64,000 bases of DNA. Source: DTWD01 sp963662965 (GTDB lineage: Bacteria > Acidobacteriota > Vicinamibacteria > Vicinamibacterales > UBA8438). Positions within the stretch are counted from its first letter, which is position 1; each line of letters starts with the position of its first letter. This document shows, piece after piece, positions 43,406-53,057 of this stretch. Both the position numbers and the translations under genes were made by a program. The DNA lies in NCBI GenBank assembly GCA_963662965.1, contig OY759970.1, positions 682,001 through 746,000 of the forward strand, written 5' to 3'. The notes beneath the pieces are model-generated. The model did no database searches. It had not been told where the DNA came from and saw only the letters and a program-made list of their open reading frames with translations.

Positions 43406-44196
43406 GGCACTGTCAAGTTAACGAGTCCGGGACATACGAGGGCAGGCTAATCAGAGATCAGGCTGCCGTCACCGCGGTCCACACTGTGAACGCTCGTGCC
43501 CGCAACATTCGATGATGAACCGATCTCAGCCGGTGCCGACCCACGCGAAACAGATTTTGAATGATGCCGTGAACGTGCAAGAAACACTGCGCGTGGGCGG
43601 ATGACGTGAAGCCGCGCATCTGACGCTCCCGTTGTCGCGTGGGTTGGTGCGACACTTCGGCCCGATTGTTCGCGTATCGCGTCGTGTCATGGGTGACCAA
43701 AGGCATGACGTCCCGATGGGCGACACGGTAGCTGCCCAACTTGTCGGTCACGAGCCGCACGGGTTCCTGTTGCTGACTGTTCAACAGTCGGCGGAAGAAT
43801 CTCCGCGCTGCCCGCGCGTCCCGACGGGGTTGTACGAGGATGTCGATCAGATCACCGTCTTGATCCACCGCGCGCCAGAGATACTGGCGCTCACCGTTGA
43901 TCGTCACGAAGACTTCATCCAGGAACCACGTATCTCCGAGTCGACCCTGTCGGCGCTTCAACTGCCGAGCGTAGTCGGGGCCGAATTTCCCGCACCACTG
44001 CCGAATCGTTTCGTACGACACGATGATTCCTCGTTCGGCAAGCAGATCCTCAACATCCCGGAAGCTCATGCAGTATCTGTGGTAGAGCCAGACGGCATGG
44101 CTGATGATTTCGGGCGGAAAGCGATGCCGAAGGTAGCGGGGCCGGCGAGTGTTCATCCCGGCATTGTGCTGGGCGGAGAGTTAACTTGACAATACC
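43406..44196 (-). mobile_element. IS6-type element, type 1, copy f
   Basis: 791 bp; ends GGCACTGTCAAGTTAACGAG and GGTATTGTCAAGTTAACTCT (inward). Its last base touches the stop codon of the GltB-like gene without harming it. Confidence 0.92.
43458..44156 (-). CDS. IS6-family DDE transposase (type 1, copy f)
   Basis: 232 residues, intact, about 92 percent identical to copies b-d, so from an earlier wave of the same IS. Confidence 0.94.
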   Translation of the reverse strand: MNTRRPRYLRHRFPPEIISHAVWLYHRYCMSFRDVEDLLAERGIIVSYETIRQWCGKFGPDYARQLKRRQGRLGDTWFLDEVFVTINGERQYLWRAVDQDGDLIDILVQPRRDARAARRFFRRLLNSQQQEPVRLVTDKLGSYRVAHRDVMPLVTHDTTRYANNRAEVSHQPTRQRERQMRGFTSSAHAQCFLHVHGIIQNLFRVGRHRLRSVHHRMLRARAFTVWTAVTAA

Positions 44197-45711
44197 CTAC
44201 AGCAGGCGGCGGACTGCCTCCACATCCACGTCCGAGGGGAGCCCGAACCCACGTCCGTACCCGAACAAGTCCGCCACCGTCGTTGAGCCGAACCGGCTGT
44301 CGAGCAGCTCCAGGTGATCCGCCGTGATGAGCGCGGGGTGCGGCACACCGCACGCGCGGCTCACGGCGAGTAACTCTTTCCTGAGCGCTACAACGTAGTT
44401 GGCGAGCCGCGCGGCCTTCAGGGTCGGGTCCAGGCCGCGAATGAGCCAGGGATGCTGCGTCGTGATACCGGTCGGGCAATGGTTCGTGTGGCAGCGCTGG
44501 GCCTGAATGCAGCCGATGGCGAGCAGCGCTTCCCGGCCCACGTTGATCACGTCGCACCCCAGGCCGAACGCGAAGACGGCGGCCTCGGGGAACCCGAGCC
44601 GGCCGGAGCCGACGAACACAATCCGCTGGTGCAGCCCGCCGGCATGAAAGATCTGCTGCACGCGGCTGAACCCGATCTTGAACGGCAGCGCCACATGATC
44701 CGTGAACACGAGCGGCCCGGCGCCCGTGCCGCCTTCGCCCCCATCGATGGCGATGAAATCGACGCCGCGGGTGCCGGTCGCCATCAGCTGCGCGAGGTCG
44801 GTCCAGAAGGTGGTGTCGCCGACCGCCGCCTTGATGCCGACCGGCAGCCCGGTGGTCGCCGCGATGGACTCGACGAAATCAAGCAGTGCGTCCGCGGTCC
44901 CGAAGGCGCTGTGCGCGGCGGGGCTGACGCAGTCCCGATCACGCGGGATGCCGCGGGTCTCCGCGATCTCCGCGCTGATCTTCGCCCGCGGCAGCAGGCC
45001 GCCGGCGCCGGGCTTGGCGCCCTGACTCAGTTTGATCTCGATCGCGCGAATCTGCGGACACCGCGCGACGGTCTCTTGCAGCCGCGCCATGCTGAAGCGG
45101 CCGTCGGCCTCACGGCAGCCGAAGTAGCCGGTGCCGACCTGCCAGACCAGCTCCCCTCCGTTGAGGTGATATGGCGAGACGCCCCCTTCGCCGGTGTTGT
45201 GCAGGCAGCCGGCGATCTGTGCCCCGCGGTTGAGCGCTTCGACCGCCGGGCCGCTCAGGGATCCGAAGCTCATGCCCGAGACGTTGACGACCGACGCCGG
45301 ACGGAACGCCTTCGCGCGTCCGCGGGCCGCGCCGAGCACTTTCGCGCACGCAATCGTGCACTGCGGGTCGTACGCCGGGTCGCCGGGCACGGGCGTCTGC
45401 AACGGAAACGTCTGGTGCTTGATGACGAGGTAATTGGACTGTCGCTCCATGTCCTGGTCGGAGCCGAACCCGAAGGAGGTGTCCGCCTGCTTCGAGGATG
45501 CATACACCCACCGCCGCTGGTCGCGGCTGAACGGCCGCTCCTCGTTGTTGTTCGTCACGATGTATTGACGGAGCTCCGGGCCGACGGCCTCGAGCCAGTA
45601 GCGGACGTGCCCGATGATCGGGAAATTCCTGAGGATCGCGTGCTGGCGCTGCAGCAGGTCGTACACGACGACGACGGCCAGGAGCCCGAGCGCGCTGAAG
45701 AGCAGGACCAT
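44197..45711 (-). CDS. FMN-binding glutamate synthase family protein
   Basis: 504 residues. N-terminal membrane anchor (MVLLFSALGLLAVVVVYDLL), then the GltB-type (beta/alpha)8 FMN domain: HNTGEGGVSPYHLNGGELVW, IKLSQGAKPGAGGLLP, DFIAIDGGEGGTGAGPL, GRLGFPEAAVFAFGLGCDVI, and the cysteine cluster CIQAQRCHTNHCPTGI that in true glutamate synthase binds a 3Fe-4S centre. It lacks the amidotransferase domain, as usual for this stand-alone group, whose reaction is not settled. Complete; backbone-type gene. Confidence 0.92.
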   Translation of the reverse strand: MVLLFSALGLLAVVVVYDLLQRQHAILRNFPIIGHVRYWLEAVGPELRQYIVTNNNEERPFSRDQRRWVYASSKQADTSFGFGSDQDMERQSNYLVIKHQTFPLQTPVPGDPAYDPQCTIACAKVLGAARGRAKAFRPASVVNVSGMSFGSLSGPAVEALNRGAQIAGCLHNTGEGGVSPYHLNGGELVWQVGTGYFGCREADGRFSMARLQETVARCPQIRAIEIKLSQGAKPGAGGLLPRAKISAEIAETRGIPRDRDCVSPAAHSAFGTADALLDFVESIAATTGLPVGIKAAVGDTTFWTDLAQLMATGTRGVDFIAIDGGEGGTGAGPLVFTDHVALPFKIGFSRVQQIFHAGGLHQRIVFVGSGRLGFPEAAVFAFGLGCDVINVGREALLAIGCIQAQRCHTNHCPTGITTQHPWLIRGLDPTLKAARLANYVVALRKELLAVSRACGVPHPALITADHLELLDSRFGSTTVADLFGYGRGFGLPSDVDVEAVRRLL

Positions 45712-45792
45712 CGGGTCATTCTACGGGAACCGTCGCCAGCCATGGGTGTGATCAGCTCCGGCACTGACACCCCTATATGTCAAGACACACAT

Positions 45793-46878
45793 TCAGGCAG
45801 CGTGTGCGACGTCTCGACGAGCGCGGAAGTCTGTCATGACGCGCTGGTAGATCTCGCGCGCGAGGAAACGTTTGAGGCACCGGATGATCTCACGTTTGGT
45901 GCGGCCGTCGGCCGTACGTCGCACAACGTAGTCGACCGTTGGCTGGTGGTACCGCATGCGGACGATGACCGACCGATAGAGGGCGGCGTTGGCCTGGCGG
46001 TGACCGCCCCGGTAGAGGCGGTGCCGCCCAGTGGTCCTCCCGGACGAGGCGGGGATGGGACACGCGCCACAGAGCTTCGCGACGGCGGCCTCCGAGCGAA
46101 TCCGCTCGGGGTTGTCGCCGAAGACAATCAAGAACTCGGCCGCGCTGTTGGCGCCCACCCCGAACCCCGCCCGGAGGGTGGGCGACGTCTCGGTCGTGAG
46201 TCGCGCGAGGTGCCGGTCGTGTGTGGCGATTTCCTCGGCGAGGGCGAACCAGCGTCGGGCCAGCGCCCGCAGGGTGTACTGTGCGGAGGCGGTGGGCGTG
46301 TCAAGGCGACCTGGCCGGAGGGCTGCACAGCGCGCCAGCAGGCGCGGAGCGGTGAGGCCGTGGAGGGGTTCTCGCGCCACAGACGGCGCGTTGACGCTGA
46401 TCTGCTTCAGCGTGTTCATCGCCGCGGTGCGCGCCTTCACGGCGGGATCCCGCGCGACTTTGAGCTGCCGGATCATCTCGACGGCACCATCCGCGGTCTT
46501 TGGCGTCGCGGTCGCTTGGCCCGCCCGCACCGACCGGGCGGCGGCCTCGGCGTCGATCCGGTCGGACTTGCCGGCGACGCGGCGCAGGCGCCGGTCCGCT
46601 CGATTCACTTCCACAACACGATGCCCCGCTCGGCGGACCGCACGCGCAAGGCCCACGCCATAGCCGCCGGTGCCTTCGATGCCGAACGCCTGGATCCGCC
46701 CGTGGGTCTCGGCCCACGTGAGGAGGGCCTGAGAGCCGCCTGAATCGGCGGCGAACGACTGGTCACCCAGATGGATCCCACAGGTGTCGATCGCCACCGC
46801 AACGTGGATGTGCTTATGGGTATCGACACCGACGATCGCCCCGCGGACCTCAGGGCGTGGCGTCAGGTTGTTGGTCAC
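45793..46878 (-). CDS. IS110-family DEDD recombinase
   Basis: 361 residues, complete. N-terminal RuvC-like DEDD domain (IVGVDTHKHIHVAVAID, FGIEGTGGYGVGLARAVR, KSDRIDAEAAARSVRAG) and C-terminal Tnp20 domain with the catalytic serine region ACPIPASSGRTTGRHRLYRG. IS110 recombinases are guided by an RNA made from the non-coding end of the element; see the following entry. Neighbour of the GltB-like promoter region. Confidence 0.94.
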   Translation of the reverse strand: MTNNLTPRPEVRGAIVGVDTHKHIHVAVAIDTCGIHLGDQSFAADSGGSQALLTWAETHGRIQAFGIEGTGGYGVGLARAVRRAGHRVVEVNRADRRLRRVAGKSDRIDAEAAARSVRAGQATATPKTADGAVEMIRQLKVARDPAVKARTAAMNTLKQISVNAPSVAREPLHGLTAPRLLARCAALRPGRLDTPTASAQYTLRALARRWFALAEEIATHDRHLARLTTETSPTLRAGFGVGANSAAEFLIVFGDNPERIRSEAAVAKLCGACPIPASSGRTTGRHRLYRGGHRQANAALYRSVIVRMRYHQPTVDYVVRRTADGRTKREIIRCLKRFLAREIYQRVMTDFRARRDVAHAA

Positions 46879-47184
46879 GGGTGGCCTCCTCGGTTGCGGC
46901 CGCTGCCTCGACCAGCTGGACGGACAGGACTGTGACGGGCCATGGGGAGCAGGCCCCTATCGGGTCACGGGCCAGCCGATCAGGTAGCTGCCGTAGGTTC
47001 GCCGATGGCCGATGACCGACAGATCAGCAGCGAGGACCAGAGGTCAGTCAAGTTGAGGGTCAGGTCACCGCCCACCGGCACCCACCAGTGTCACCGAGTG
47101 ACTCCGGACAGGCGGAGGAATCATGCTCACAGTCAAGTCGCTGGCAGACACCCTAAATCGGGTGCTTGCGCCATTCGCTGTTGA
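46879..47184 (-). ncRNA. candidate bridge RNA region of IS110
   Basis: About 306 bp non-coding, directly 5' of the IS110 gene, where the IS110 group encodes its bridge RNA. It contains several short inverted repeats (for example GGGCC near 46939-46943 with GGCCC near 46951, and GGTCACGGG/CCCGTGACC echoes around 46874 and 46963). The element's outer end and the loops have not been worked out. Assignment is by position and family knowledge. Confidence 0.4.
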
Positions 47185-48286
47185 TCAGGCAGCCGATCTG
47201 TGTTCGTGCGGCCACGAGAACGATGACAGCGCGGCTGGGCTAGTGTGCATGAGCTGGACGGCACCGGGAACGCGTACGACCGCCACATGGAATGCGTAGA
47301 GAGCGGCCGGCGCCGTGAAGATGTCGCTCCAGTTCATTGGCGCGTTCACCAAGCCGGCGTGCATCGCTGGCGTCCGGGTCTCTCGACCGAACTTCAACGC
47401 CCTGTGCGGCCGGATGACATTGTAAGAGCAGCGCAAGCGGTCGACGTGCCCGTGGAGCTGGTCGGCGCCACGGGCGTGGCAGGGCGAGCGACGGCGCACG
47501 TACGCCGAGCCTGGGCGAATCGTGAGGGTGAGACGCTCGACGAACGAGGTGTGCAGGGGCTCGGAATCCTCCGACTCCCACCGCGCAGCCTTCAGCCGAC
47601 CCGCCGTGCCGATCCTCCGGCGCCGGTCGACTCGGACGACGCGATCGTTCCGCCGAGTCTTGAGCACGTGACCAGAGACGCACGCCGACCCAAAGAGGCG
47701 CTCACTCACCCCACCGGAGTACTCGAACCCATCGGTCGCGATCAGCGGGACTCCCACCACGCGTCCGCGGAGGATGACGTCGTTGAGGACGGCCGTGGCG
47801 TTTCGAGAGGAGCGGCGGCCGAGCACGCTCCCGGCCCACCATCGGGAACACACCGCGATGGCCGCAACCAACCATGTGGCTCTGCTCTTGGTGCCGATGA
47901 ACGTGCAGAGCTCATCAGCCTGCAGCTCAATGATTTCGAAGTCGCGCAACATCCGCTGGTTGAAACGCTTCGCCGCTGTCGAGGCCCGCTCGAGCCATCG
48001 CGCGATGGTATTGCGGGAAGGGCCCGTGACCCGGGCGGTCGCAGACATGCTCACACCCTCGACGCGCAGGCTCGCGACCTGGTCGAATGCCCTACGAGCG
48101 CAGCGACGGCCGCTGTACGCTGTCCCCGTGGTCGTGCTGACCGGGTCCCCCGCAGACCGTGCAGCGGTACCGCCAGCGTCGGCCCCACTTCGTCTGAAAC
48201 GAGCCGTGGCCCACGATGGTGAGGCCCAGTTTTCCACGGTTGTCACACCCGCGCTTGGCGCAGGCCATCCCGTCGATCGCGTGCAT
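47185..48286 (-). pseudogene. IS1-like transposase, frameshifted
   Basis: Zinc-ribbon part in one frame, 48286 down to about 48150 (MACAKRGCDNRGKLG…RYRCTVCGG), then the rest in another frame: TGTAYSGRRCARRAFDQVAS, LRVEGVSMSATARVTGPSRN (HTH), ELQADELCTFIG (D), LIATDGFEYS (D), SFVERLTLTIR (E), HRALKFGRETRTPAM. The switch falls at a run of five G near 48150. IS1 elements do use frameshifting, but normally between InsA and InsB at an A-rich site; here a simple indel is as likely. The C-terminus runs on about 50 residues past the usual end. Confidence 0.7.
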
Positions 48287-48409
48287 CGCTCACGTGTACC
48301 TGGGGGGAACCCGCGGTTTTCGCCCAAGATCTCGGAGGTGAAGGCGACCGATCAACAGCGACCGGCGCAAGCACCGCCAGACGAACGGGCAGTTGCGAAA
48401 GGAAGGGAA

Positions 48410-49216
48410 ATGGCACGATTCGCGATCTTTGTTGATGGCTCGAACGTTTTCGGCGCGTTGAAGTCCATGAACCTTGAGGTCGACGACTATGAGGCGCTCT
48501 ACGGCTACGTCTTCAGGGAAACGCATGCGGTTTGGGTCGGAACCACAGGTGAGACGGACCGGGTCCCGTCTCGGCTGCAACGCGTGTATTGGTACGCCGT
48601 TGGATCCATCGACGATTGGGATCTTGCTTTGCCCCAGTCGCAAACAGCGCTCCGGAACGCATTCGGTCGCGATCGCGAGATTCGTGAGTTGTGGCTTGCC
48701 ATCACAGGCAAGGCGAACCCAGGGCTCGCGGGCCAGGCACTTGACGACAAGGCATGGGCGAACTGTTTCGCGGACTTCCGCCAGTGGTACGACGGAAAAC
48801 GGCAGATCCTTGCTGGAATGCGGAGCTTTCATCAGGGCATTCGGATCAGAACTAACCTAATCGACGTGTATGAACACGGGCATTGGAAGGTGAACTTCCT
48901 GCACAAATGGGTTGAAGAGAAGGGGTTGGACACGTCTCTCGCCGTGGACATGGTCGCGCTCCAAGACAACTACGATGTCGCGGTTGTCATGTCTGGCGAC
49001 GCCGACAACATTCCGTCAATTCGTCATATGAAGGGCCGGGGCAAGCATATTGCGGCCGTCGAATTCGTCAACGGCTCGCCACCGGAGAGCAAGGGACGGT
49101 CGTTCTCATCAAGACTCAAGGAGCATGCGGACTTCGTGATCCAAATCTACGAGACGGAGTTGCTGCGTCTCAAGATCGGCAACCGACCCAAGCCCAAAGC
49201 GCGACAGGCTGGCTAA
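48410..49216 (+). CDS. NYN/LabA-type (DUF88) PIN-like nuclease
   Basis: 268 residues from ATG at 48410 with GGAAGGGAA upstream. PIN-like NYN fold: MARFAIFVDGSNVFGALKSM (first acidic residue), VDMVALQDNYDVAVVMSGDA (second acidic pair; the usual SGDSDF reads SGDADNIPSI), then a lysine/arginine-rich tail. NYN proteins are predicted metal-dependent RNases. Stand-alone gene between IS110/IS1 and an IS5 fragment, in a neighbourhood with other defence-type genes. Target unknown. Confidence 0.88.
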   Translation: MARFAIFVDGSNVFGALKSMNLEVDDYEALYGYVFRETHAVWVGTTGETDRVPSRLQRVYWYAVGSIDDWDLALPQSQTALRNAFGRDREIRELWLAITGKANPGLAGQALDDKAWANCFADFRQWYDGKRQILAGMRSFHQGIRIRTNLIDVYEHGHWKVNFLHKWVEEKGLDTSLAVDMVALQDNYDVAVVMSGDADNIPSIRHMKGRGKHIAAVEFVNGSPPESKGRSFSSRLKEHADFVIQIYETELLRLKIGNRPKPKARQAG

Positions 49217-49436
49217 ACTTCGCTTGCAGCCGACGGCGGCCGCGGTGATCATGGGCCACCGCAGCTGAAGCGACGCGTTCGGCTGTTCGCCATGTTGCCC
49301 TGGTGGACTTCGTTGCGCATATAGCCGGATATCGCCTCAATAAAGCAGACACTTCTACCTAGCAGAGAAGATGTCCCATGCCCGAGGCAGTCTCTAGGTC
49401 TGGTCGGTCGCAGTCACACGTTCACGGAAGCGGCCA
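49217..49436. other. non-coding gap
   Basis: About 220 bp after the NYN gene with lower GC toward 49340; no gene or repeat seen. Confidence 0.35.
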
Positions 49437-50110
49437 AACTGCCTTGGTGCACAACTCGCGATCTCGGTCAATCATTGCCCTCCACCCCGAGATCCGAGGT
49501 CCCGCATGACGAGTTTCAAGCGCACCCAGCGGAAGTACGTCCAGAAGGCCTACCGTGTCCGGAATTGGCGGGAGTACGAGACGGGTCTCCGCGCTCGCGG
49601 GAGTCTGACCGTCGGGCTCGGACTCACCGATGGCAAGCTCGCCAACTGGAACTCGCCGAGGCCGACGCGCAGGAAGCCAGGCCGACAACGCAAGTACTCG
49701 AACCACGCCATCGAGACGACGGTCACCTTGGGCTTGGTGTTTGGCCTGGCGTCCAGGCAGACTGAGGGCTTCCTGCGCTCGCTGCTGACGCTCCTGAATC
49801 TGGACAACGACGTGCCCGACCACAGCACGATCTCGAGGCGCAAGGCGAGGCTGGGGAAGGTTGCTTCCTACGAGAGGCGAACCGTGAAGCCCGTCCACCT
49901 CCGCATCGACAGCAGCGGTCTTTCAGTGCACGTCGGCCAGTTGCGCACTCCGCCGAAAGCCAGGGACTACCGCAAGCTGCACCTCGCTGTGGATGAGCCA
50001 ACCAGTGACGTGGTCGCCTGCGCGCTCACGAGCAAGCGGGCTCGAGACGCTTCCCGGGTGGCGTCACTCGTCGGCCAGATCGAGCGTCCCATCGCCTTGG
50101 GCCTGATCCG
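49437..50110 (+). pseudogene. IS5-type (IS5-D-like) transposase, 5' part
   Basis: Element end CTGCCTTGGTGCACAA at 49437, then a gene from ATG at 49506: TSFKRTQRKYVQKAYRVRNW, IETTVTLGLVFGLASRQTEG, PDHSTISRRKARLG, VHLRIDSSGLSVHVGQ (first D), RDYRKLHLAVDE. It lacks the second D and E; the frame is lost near 50110 at an unclear junction with other IS sequence. Confidence 0.75.
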
Positions 50111-50276
50111 ATTCGGTGGACGGTTTAGCTACGCTGGTTGACTCTCCGTTCTCTATCATCCTTTCACGAAAACAATAATGGGTGTGGGCGCTGTGGGAAA
50201 CCGCGTTCTCTGCGGTTTTCCAAGTCCCTGGTGGGCGCGCGTTCTTCGCGTCCACAGGGACGGCAGCGTCCATGCC

Positions 50277-50756
50277 CTACGCCGCTGCGCACCGCTCAAA
50301 GGCGGCCGGGCTGATCTGGCCGAGTGTTGAATGGCGGCGCCGCTGGTTATAAAACACCTCGATGTAATCGAACAACTCCATCTTCGCCTCACCGTTGCTC
50401 TCGAAGTGCTCGCGGAGCTCGCTCTTGACCGTCGAGAAGAAGCTCTCCATCACGGCGTTGTCGTAGCAATTGCCTCGGCGGCTCATGCTGCACGTAATAC
50501 CGTGCGTGTCGAGCACGTCTTGATAGTCCTCGCTCGCATAGGTGCAGCCCTGATCGGAGTGGTGCACTAGGCCGGCGTCGGGGCAGCGGCGCTTCAGCGC
50601 CATCTGGAGCGCCTTGATGGTCACCTGGCGGTCGTTGCTCGCACTGACGGCCCACCCCACGATGAACCGCGAGAACAGATCCAGGATCGCCGCCAGATAG
50701 AGCTTGCCGCTGCCGCCGATGACGAACTCCGTCGTGTCGCCGACCCACCGTTGATT
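50277..50756 (-). pseudogene. IS3-C OrfB C-terminal part
   Basis: Minus-strand frame QRWVGDTTEFVIGGSGKLYL (D), AAILDLFSRFIVGWAVSASN, LVHHSDQGCTYASEDYQDVL (D), RGNCYDNAVMESFFSTVKSE (E), VFYNQRRRHSTLGQISP. All catalytic residues remain but the N-terminal half is cut by IS5-A at 50757. A third type of IS3-family transposase, distinct from IS3-A and IS3-B. Confidence 0.88.
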
Positions 50757-51838
50757 GGCGTTGGTGCGCGGATGCGGGCAGGCCTACGCGCTTCAAACCG
50801 TCGCGCCCGTCACCTCCCGATGCGGTACGAGACGGGTCTGCCAAGCTCGGTCCTCCGGTTCAGAACGTTACACGCGAGCACGGCCTCACGCCGTTGCCCC
50901 GATGAACTGCGTGCCCGAAGACAGTCGCCGACGATCGACGTGTACCGGAAGAACGCATTCTCCACGCGCGCGTGCTGATGGGAACCAGACGCCTTCGTCC
51001 ACCGTCGCCGGCCGAGCGCCTTCACCCTCCTGATCGTCCGATCGCGGGCACCTGATCGGGCGCCCCGTCGAGACAACGACGCGGTCTTGGTCGGCGGCAC
51101 CACGACCCGCGCCCCTCGCGCACCGGCCGCACCCTAGAACGCGAGCGTGTCGGAGGCCGGATCCGCCGTCACTCTGGTGAGGTGTCCCTCCACCTCGTCG
51201 ACCAGACTGATCCCCGTAATCGCGTCCTCGGCCGTCGGCTCAGTCAGCGCGCAGGCCACGATCACACGGGACCCGTCCACGCCGAGATGGAGCTTCCTCC
51301 AGCCGCGTCGCCCTCGGCCCCCATGTGTCGCCGCGGCCCACGCACCTTCGCCGACGATGGACAGTCCGGTGCTGTCAACGATGAGGTGCAGGCTGGTGCC
51401 CGGGCGGGCGCGCCTAAGCGCGAGGGCGAGATGCTGACCGCGTCGCGAGCGCGTGGTGTGATCGGGTGCCGTGAGATCGACGCCCAGCATCCCGAAGATC
51501 GAGGTCAAGACGCCCTCGGTCTGACGCAACGGTCAGTGGAAGATGAGACTGAGCGTTAGGGCGGTTTCGATGGCGAGATCGGCATACTGGAGTTGCCCGC
51601 TCCGCCTGCCGACGCCAGCCGCTGCCCACGTGGCGATCGCGTCGGGCGTGAGCCAGAGGGTGACGTCGCCTCGCCGCACGAGGGCTCGGTCGTACTCGGC
51701 CCAGTTCCCGACGCGATACGTTGTCGTGTACTTCGGATGCACTCTCGACTTCACAGCGAGATCATGACCCGCCGGCGGTCGCGATGGTCAACATGCCGGC
51801 CACTGCTCGCCCACCGCGCTGAATCAGCGCACCAACGC
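50757..51838 (-). mobile_element. IS5-A element, copy 2, full length but dead
   Basis: About 1082 bp with ends GGCGTTGGTGCGCGGATGCG (left) and GGCGTTGGTGCGCTGATTCA (right, inward). Gene contains two in-frame stops (next entry). Confidence 0.88.
50810..51754 (-). pseudogene. IS5-A transposase with two in-frame stops
   Basis: About 315 codons in one frame, same length as IS5-B. TGA at 51533-51535 after LTLSLIFH and TAG at 51134-51136 after DTLAF (IS5-B has Tyr there). Catalytic positions are otherwise kept: D in LIVDSTGLSIVG, D in VTADPASDT, E in RVENAFFRY. The same two stops occur in the copy at 1-708. Confidence 0.88.
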
Positions 51839-51935
51839 CCCTATTCCTACTCACTGCAGGAGACGACGGATTCCGGAACGCCGTCGTTTCGCACCTACGC
51901 GGCGTTGTAACGTCTTAACCAAGAAGCCGGGCTCA

Positions 51936-52169
51936 TTGACGCTAGGGTTTACGCCGCGGGCGGCGAAGGGCGCACCGGACGCGGCCGAAGAGTTCTGTCG
52001 TCAAGCTCCCCGTGCCGTCAGAAACAGGAGCCGCAGCTACGCGATCGAACTCACCTTCGGCAATAACGATTGGGCTTCGCTTGAGCAGCCCCTGGACAAG
52101 TTCTTAGCGGCTGTCGTGGAAGGCTGGAAGCGCGCCTCGTCTCACCCGAGCGAGATGACACAGGAGTGA
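51936..52169 (+). CDS. small hypothetical protein, doubtful
   Basis: 77 codons; the C-terminal half (YAIELTFGNNDWASLEQPLD then KFLAAVVEGWKRA) looks protein-like, the N-terminal half does not. Could be a 3' shard. Not recognised. Confidence 0.3.
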   Translation: MTLGFTPRAAKGAPDAAEEFCRQAPRAVRNRSRSYAIELTFGNNDWASLEQPLDKFLAAVVEGWKRASSHPSEMTQE

Positions 52170-52318
52170 GCCGCTGGCCGCCCCGCGTCCCCTCGATGAC
52201 GATCACCAGCGCGCCGTCGGCCATGTCCCTGCAGGCCAATACTTCACGATAACGGGACTTATCGGGAATGTTTCTAGCATCGATTACCGCCCAGTTGGCG
52301 TTCCACCCATCTACCGCT

Positions 52319-52786
52319 TTAATCCGATGGCAGTTTCTCGAACATCTCGCCGATCTGGCAGGCTGCAGCATCAACTTCGTGGATGAACTCCTGGAGGCTG
52401 GCGACCTCCCACTTCATATCGGAAATCTGCTTAGCCAGTGAGGCTTGGTAGTTCAGAATCTGCGCGCCGCCGTCGTCGGTGATAGGGTGCGCGTGGATGA
52501 GTGCGTTCCGTTTCTGCACGAGACGATCGAATGTGAGTCCGCAGCACTTGAGCTCTGTTTTCTCTACGCCCTTATCTCCAGCATAGCGTTCTACCGCGCG
52601 CATGAAGCGCTTGGACACGGTGCCCGAAGTCATTCCACGCGAGTGCTTGCGACAGTATTCTGGTAAAAAGTCGGGCTCCAGTCGCTCGACAACGTAGATG
52701 ATGGCCCACTCGTAGTAGGAGAAGAGATAGACTGCCGTTCCCACCAACTTCACATAGTCATCATCGAATGGCACTCTCGTGTTCAT
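52319..52786 (-). CDS. small helical protein with R-x4-H motif (HEPN-like)
   Basis: 155 residues from ATG at 52786 with GGAG 7 nt upstream. Helical; contains FDRLVQKRNALIHAHPI near residue 100, an R-N-x3-H arrangement as in the R-x4-6-H motif of HEPN ribonucleases, and YLFSYYEWAIIYVVERLEPD near residue 22. Family not certain. It is transcribed away from the AbiJ-type gene at 53 kb, with a 27-bp direct repeat between the two. Confidence 0.6.
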   Translation of the reverse strand: MNTRVPFDDDYVKLVGTAVYLFSYYEWAIIYVVERLEPDFLPEYCRKHSRGMTSGTVSKRFMRAVERYAGDKGVEKTELKCCGLTFDRLVQKRNALIHAHPITDDGGAQILNYQASLAKQISDMKWEVASLQEFIHEVDAAACQIGEMFEKLPSD

Positions 52787-52892
52787 AGGTGCTCCAGGTG
52801 GACCGATTGAGCGCTCCACGGTGCCACGCGCGGGAACCGAATTCTGCGCCATCGGTCATCGTGTTGGACGGCTCCTCCCGGCACGCCAGCAT

Positions 52893-52986
52893 CGGGAGCG
52901 TTCTGCGGTGGGGTTGATCCCGAGATGCTCTTACCCCGTCGGATCGTGTTGGGGGGGGCTCGGGAGCGTTCTGCGGTGGGGTTGAT
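52893..52986. repeat. 27-bp direct repeat pair
   Basis: TCGGGAGCGTTCTGCGGTGG followed by GGTTGAT occurs at 52893-52919 and again at 52960-52986, 67 bp apart, in the divergent promoter region of two HEPN-type genes. It could be an operator pair or a small local duplication. Confidence 0.75.
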
Positions 52987-53057
52987 ATACCCCGGACAAC
53001 GGACGGTACAGTTTTTCTCAAGCGCAAGGCTATGAGGAGATTCCAGGGCCGCTCAAG

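Noticed and set aside
45712..45792. Short gap between the GltB-like gene and IS110 as a structured RNA
   Set aside because: Only about 80 bp with no stable stem seen; more simply the promoter plus the short IS110 end.
44452..46743. 763-codon plus-strand frame
   Set aside because: Antisense to the GltB-like gene and the IS110 gene, both of which have clear catalytic motifs.
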